From positions 1-64,000 of the forward strand of contig NZ_BMOM01000020.1 in the NCBI RefSeq assembly GCF_014647075.1: a DNA stretch of 64,000 nt. Reading direction: 5' to 3'. Shown piece after piece: positions 61,828-64,000 of the stretch. The number at the start of each line of letters is the position of its first letter. The stretch's first letter is position 1. A program made the translations under genes and the position numbers. Origin of the DNA: Deinococcus aerophilus. GTDB lineage: Bacteria > Deinococcota > Deinococci > Deinococcales > Deinococcaceae. The notes beneath the pieces are model-generated. The model saw only the letters and a list, made by a program, of their open reading frames with translations. It did not search any database and was not told the DNA's origin.

Positions 61828-61837
61828 ATGTTACTAG
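61748..61837 (+). other. Possible distal promoter and short upstream ORF overlapping cinA
   Basis: TAGACT (61748-61753) lies 6 nt before an ATG at 61760 that opens a 25-codon frame (MICLPCSGLDVRFAFAYTS and on) ending in TAG at 61835-61837, inside cinA. The spacing is that of leaderless genes. Translation of it would compete with the cinA start. Confidence 0.3.
61785..61813 (+). promoter_or_regulatory. Proximal promoter of the cinA-thpR-recA operon
   Basis: TGGACG (61785-61790), 17-nt spacer, TATACT (61808-61813). The start of transcription would fall about 8 nt before the cinA ATG. Confidence 0.6.
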
Positions 61838-61842
61838 CAGAA
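61826..61842 (+). promoter_or_regulatory. RDRM/DdrO-like operator over the cinA start
   Basis: TTATGTTACTAGCAGAA resembles the 17-bp radiation/desiccation response motif of Deinococcus (recalled consensus TTATGTCATTGACATAA) at 12 of 17 positions, and its arms match each other at 6 of 8. It covers the cinA start codon just downstream of the promoter, a position where DdrO would repress and PprI-mediated cleavage would release. Confidence 0.5.
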
Positions 61843-63033
61843 ATTATCAGTGTGGGCACGGAGCTGCTGTTCGGCGAGATCGTCGACAGCAACGCCGCCT
61901 TTCTGGCCCGCGAGCTGGGAGGGCGGGGCGTCACGCTGCACCGCAAAACCGTGCTGGGCGACAACCTGGGACGCGTCACCGAGGCCGTACAGCTGGCCCT
62001 GTCGCGCGCCGATCTGGTGATCCTGGGCGGTGGCCTGGGCCCCACCGACGACGACCTGACCCGCGAGGCGATTGCCGCCGCGCTGGAAGAGGAACCCGCC
62101 GAGGACCCGGCGCTGCTTGCGTGGCTTGAAGGGCTGTATACCTCGCGCGGCCGGGAGATGCCACAGGTGAACCGCAAGCAGGCGTGGCTGATTCCCAGCG
62201 CCGAGGCCCTGCCCAATCCGGTGGGTACCGCGCCGGGATGGTTCGTGAGGACGAACGGCAAATACGTCGTCGCCCTGCCCGGCCCCCCGCGCGAGATGAC
62301 ACGCATGTGGCGCGAGCAGGTGCTGCCCCGGCTGCCGCTGCCGACCCGGGCGCTGGTCTCCACGACCGTCCACACCCAGGGCATCGGCGAGAGCAATGTG
62401 GCCGAGTTGCTGACTCCGTGGACCGGGCAGGCCAATCCCAGCGTCGCCACCTACGCCCGCAAGACCGGCGTGGATGTGCGCGTGGCGGCCAGCGCCGACA
62501 CCGAAGCGGCGGCGCGCGCGCTGCTCGCTCCGGTGCTGGAACAGGTCCGCGCGCGGCTCTCGCGCTGGACCTGGGGTGAGGATGCCCAGACCCTGGCCGG
62601 TGCCCTGGGCGCGGCGCTGCGGGGCCGGACCCTGGGCGTGATCGAGGCGGGCAGTGCGGGCAACCTGTGCGGACTCCTGGCCGACGAACCCGCCTTTCTG
62701 GACGCCGCCGTCACGGTGGACCACGCCCGGTTGATCACGCTGGGCCTGACCCCCGTGACCCTGCGCGACGCCGGACTGGTCAGCGAGGCCGCCGCGCTGG
62801 AACTGGCTGCCGGAGCGCGCGAACACCTGGGAGCCGAGATCGGGCTGGCCGTGGTGGTGGGCGTGGCGGGCGAGCAGGCCGGACAGGCCTACGCGGCCAT
62901 CGATGCCGGCGAGTGGCAAAAGGCGGTCGGCATCAACTGGCCGGGCGACGCCGATCAGGTGCGTGAACGCGCCGCGGTCACCGCGCTGGCCCTGGCCTAC
63001 CGCACGCTCCGGCCCGGCGGGGTGCTGGCATGA
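61828..63033 (+). CDS. cinA: CinA family competence/damage-inducible protein
   Basis: A 401-residue CinA. The N-terminal molybdopterin-binding-like domain (AEIISVGTELLFGEIVDSN; ILGGGLGPTDDDLT; ALPGPPREM) is linked to NMN/ADP-ribose pyrophosphatase activity in the family; the C-terminal part (about 255-400, LAGALGAALRGRTLGVIEAGSAG) is the PncC-like nicotinamide mononucleotide deamidase domain. It heads the operon with thpR and recA and overlaps thpR (ATGA). The first codons ATG-TTA-CTA are unusual for this GC-rich genome and lie in the operator-like motif. Confidence 0.93.
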   Translation: MLLAEIISVGTELLFGEIVDSNAAFLARELGGRGVTLHRKTVLGDNLGRVTEAVQLALSRADLVILGGGLGPTDDDLTREAIAAALEEEPAEDPALLAWLEGLYTSRGREMPQVNRKQAWLIPSAEALPNPVGTAPGWFVRTNGKYVVALPGPPREMTRMWREQVLPRLPLPTRALVSTTVHTQGIGESNVAELLTPWTGQANPSVATYARKTGVDVRVAASADTEAAARALLAPVLEQVRARLSRWTWGEDAQTLAGALGAALRGRTLGVIEAGSAGNLCGLLADEPAFLDAAVTVDHARLITLGLTPVTLRDAGLVSEAAALELAAGAREHLGAEIGLAVVVGVAGEQAGQAYAAIDAGEWQKAVGINWPGDADQVRERAAVTALALAYRTLRPGGVLA

Positions 63034-63983
63034 AGATCAAACGGCACAGCAAACAGAAGGTGGCTTCCGGGCAGCCGGAACAGCGGCCCCGGCCCGTTCC
63101 TGAGGACACCTCCGGCCTGCCGGCCATTCCGGCGCTCGCTCCGGCCGCCGCACCGAAAGCGCCGGAGGGCCGCAGGCCCCGGGAGCGCACCCCCCGGCAG
63201 GGCGACCCGGCCCCGAGACAACGGGATCAGGAAGCGTCCCGGGACCGCCGCGCTCCAGCGGGCGGCCGCAATCCCGGACGGGAACCGGGCCGGGGCCGCT
63301 CCCCCGCTCCCGCCGAACACGTCCCCACCACCGGACGGGTGTTCTATGCGCTCAAGGTGCCCACCAGCGTCTCGGGGCGGCTCGTGGAGGCGCAGCGGCA
63401 GCTCAAGGGCAACTGGCGGACCGTCAAGGGCGATCAGATGCACGTCACGCTGTGTTACCTGCCGGCCGTGCCGCTGGCGCGGGTCCCCGAACTCAAGGCG
63501 CTGGGCGTGCGGCTGATGTCGGGGCTGGAGCCCATGAACGTGCGCGTGCGCGGCACCGGTTACTTTCCCAACGAGGGCAGTCCGCGCGTGTGGTTCGTGA
63601 AGGTCGAGGCCGAGGGCCTGAACGAACTCGCCGCCGCCCTGCGGGCCGGAGTTCAGGAACTGGGCCTGGAAACCGAGGAGCAGCCCTTCAAGGCCCACAT
63701 CACCCTGGCCCGCAAGAAGGGTCCGGCGCCGCGCGTGCCGCCCATGACCTTTGAGCTGGGCTGGACGGCGAACGGCGGCACCCTGCAACGTTCTCACCTG
63801 CAAAAAACTGGTCCCATCTACGAAACCCTCAGCGCCTTCCGTTTCCGCAGCGACGCGGGCCAGCCCGCTCCCCCGGGCGGGGCCTCCCACGACACCGCTT
63901 CCACCTCTACCTCTCCTCCTTCTTCCACCGACCCCCACCCGCTCGCCATCTCTCCCGATCCGGATCCACAGGAGCCATCATGA
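63030..63983 (+). CDS. thpR: RNA 2',3'-cyclic phosphodiesterase (2H family, LigT/ThpR)
   Basis: A 317-residue 2H phosphoesterase. The core (about 101-262) carries the two H-x-T motifs, H138-V-T140 and H223-I-T225. In the family it opens 2',3'-cyclic phosphates or ligates tRNA halves through 2'-5' bonds. An N-terminal stretch of about 98 residues rich in Arg, Pro and Gly, and a Ser/Pro/Thr tail (about 263-317), make it far longer than the usual 180-200 residues. It overlaps both cinA and recA by ATGA. Confidence 0.9.
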   Translation: MKIKRHSKQKVASGQPEQRPRPVPEDTSGLPAIPALAPAAAPKAPEGRRPRERTPRQGDPAPRQRDQEASRDRRAPAGGRNPGREPGRGRSPAPAEHVPTTGRVFYALKVPTSVSGRLVEAQRQLKGNWRTVKGDQMHVTLCYLPAVPLARVPELKALGVRLMSGLEPMNVRVRGTGYFPNEGSPRVWFVKVEAEGLNELAAALRAGVQELGLETEEQPFKAHITLARKKGPAPRVPPMTFELGWTANGGTLQRSHLQKTGPIYETLSAFRFRSDAGQPAPPGGASHDTASTSTSPPSSTDPHPLAISPDPDPQEPS

Positions 63984-64000
63984 GCAAGGACAACCCGAAA
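63980..64000 (+). CDS. recA: RecA recombinase, first codons only
   Basis: The last 21 nt encode MSKDNPK. This start, the ATGA overlap with thpR, an AGGAG upstream (63970-63974) and the cinA-thpR order identify the gene as recA, as in Deinococcus radiodurans, whose RecA also begins MSKD. The rest is beyond the window. Confidence 0.85.

Overview
The window comes from a GC-rich, densely coded bacterial chromosome. It looks like a Deinococcus (phylum Deinococcota), species not determined. The main reasons are the cinA-thpR-recA order at the right edge, an N-acylamino-acid-racemase-type MenC, a caa3-type oxidase locus, paired GDH genes, and many genes whose -10 hexamer (TANNNT) lies only 5 to 7 nt before the start codon, the layout of leaderless mRNAs that are common in this group.

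Layout. 1-237: a near-perfect sigma-70 promoter firing leftward into a structured leader, probably for a stable-RNA operon outside the window. 238-9300: UbiD decarboxylase, an amino-acid ABC transporter (binding protein and permease, no ATPase), an ion-channel-like protein, an M24 peptidase, an SDR enzyme, a MenC/acetyltransferase pair and a protein built of six exact-length 22-residue repeats. 9427-17349: sucB, a DUF2945 protein, pyrD, an Rrf2 regulator, a pabB-pabA fusion with pabC, a membrane protein and a polyprenyl synthase. 17699-21764: two adjacent glutamate-dehydrogenase paralogues, panB and a small conserved-looking protein. 21928-29262: cytochrome oxidase locus (DUF420, ctaA, ctaB, coxB with cytochrome c domain, coxA-coxC fusion, Sco). 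29330-31829: ruvB, an ArsC/Spx-like protein, galM.

32018-43441 is a xylose/xyloside region: lacI1-xylA-xylB, then lacI2, sugar-binding protein, two permeases, a GH1 beta-glucosidase and a GH43 beta-xylosidase. Each regulator has its own class of palindromic operator in the sequence. 43495-50786: molybdopterin oxidoreductase, VOC protein, a 690-bp stretch without a supported gene, a frameshifted aminoglycoside-phosphotransferase-family gene, an aldo/keto reductase and pnp. 50873-57490: class A PBP, ttcA, an FAD amine oxidase, and ilvA behind an attenuator-like leader. 57617-58444: csoR-copZ with a decayed copA fragment and a surviving CsoR-type palindrome upstream. 58445-64000: a NarL-type two-component system, a secreted phospholipase A2-like lipoprotein, and the cinA-thpR-recA operon, whose start overlaps a candidate DNA-damage (RDRM/DdrO-type) operator.

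No CRISPR array, prophage, intact insertion sequence, rRNA or tRNA gene was recognised. The most unusual items are the 22-residue repeat protein, the copA relic, the operator-like sequence over the cinA start, the ilvA leader, and the pair of LacI operators in the xylose cluster.
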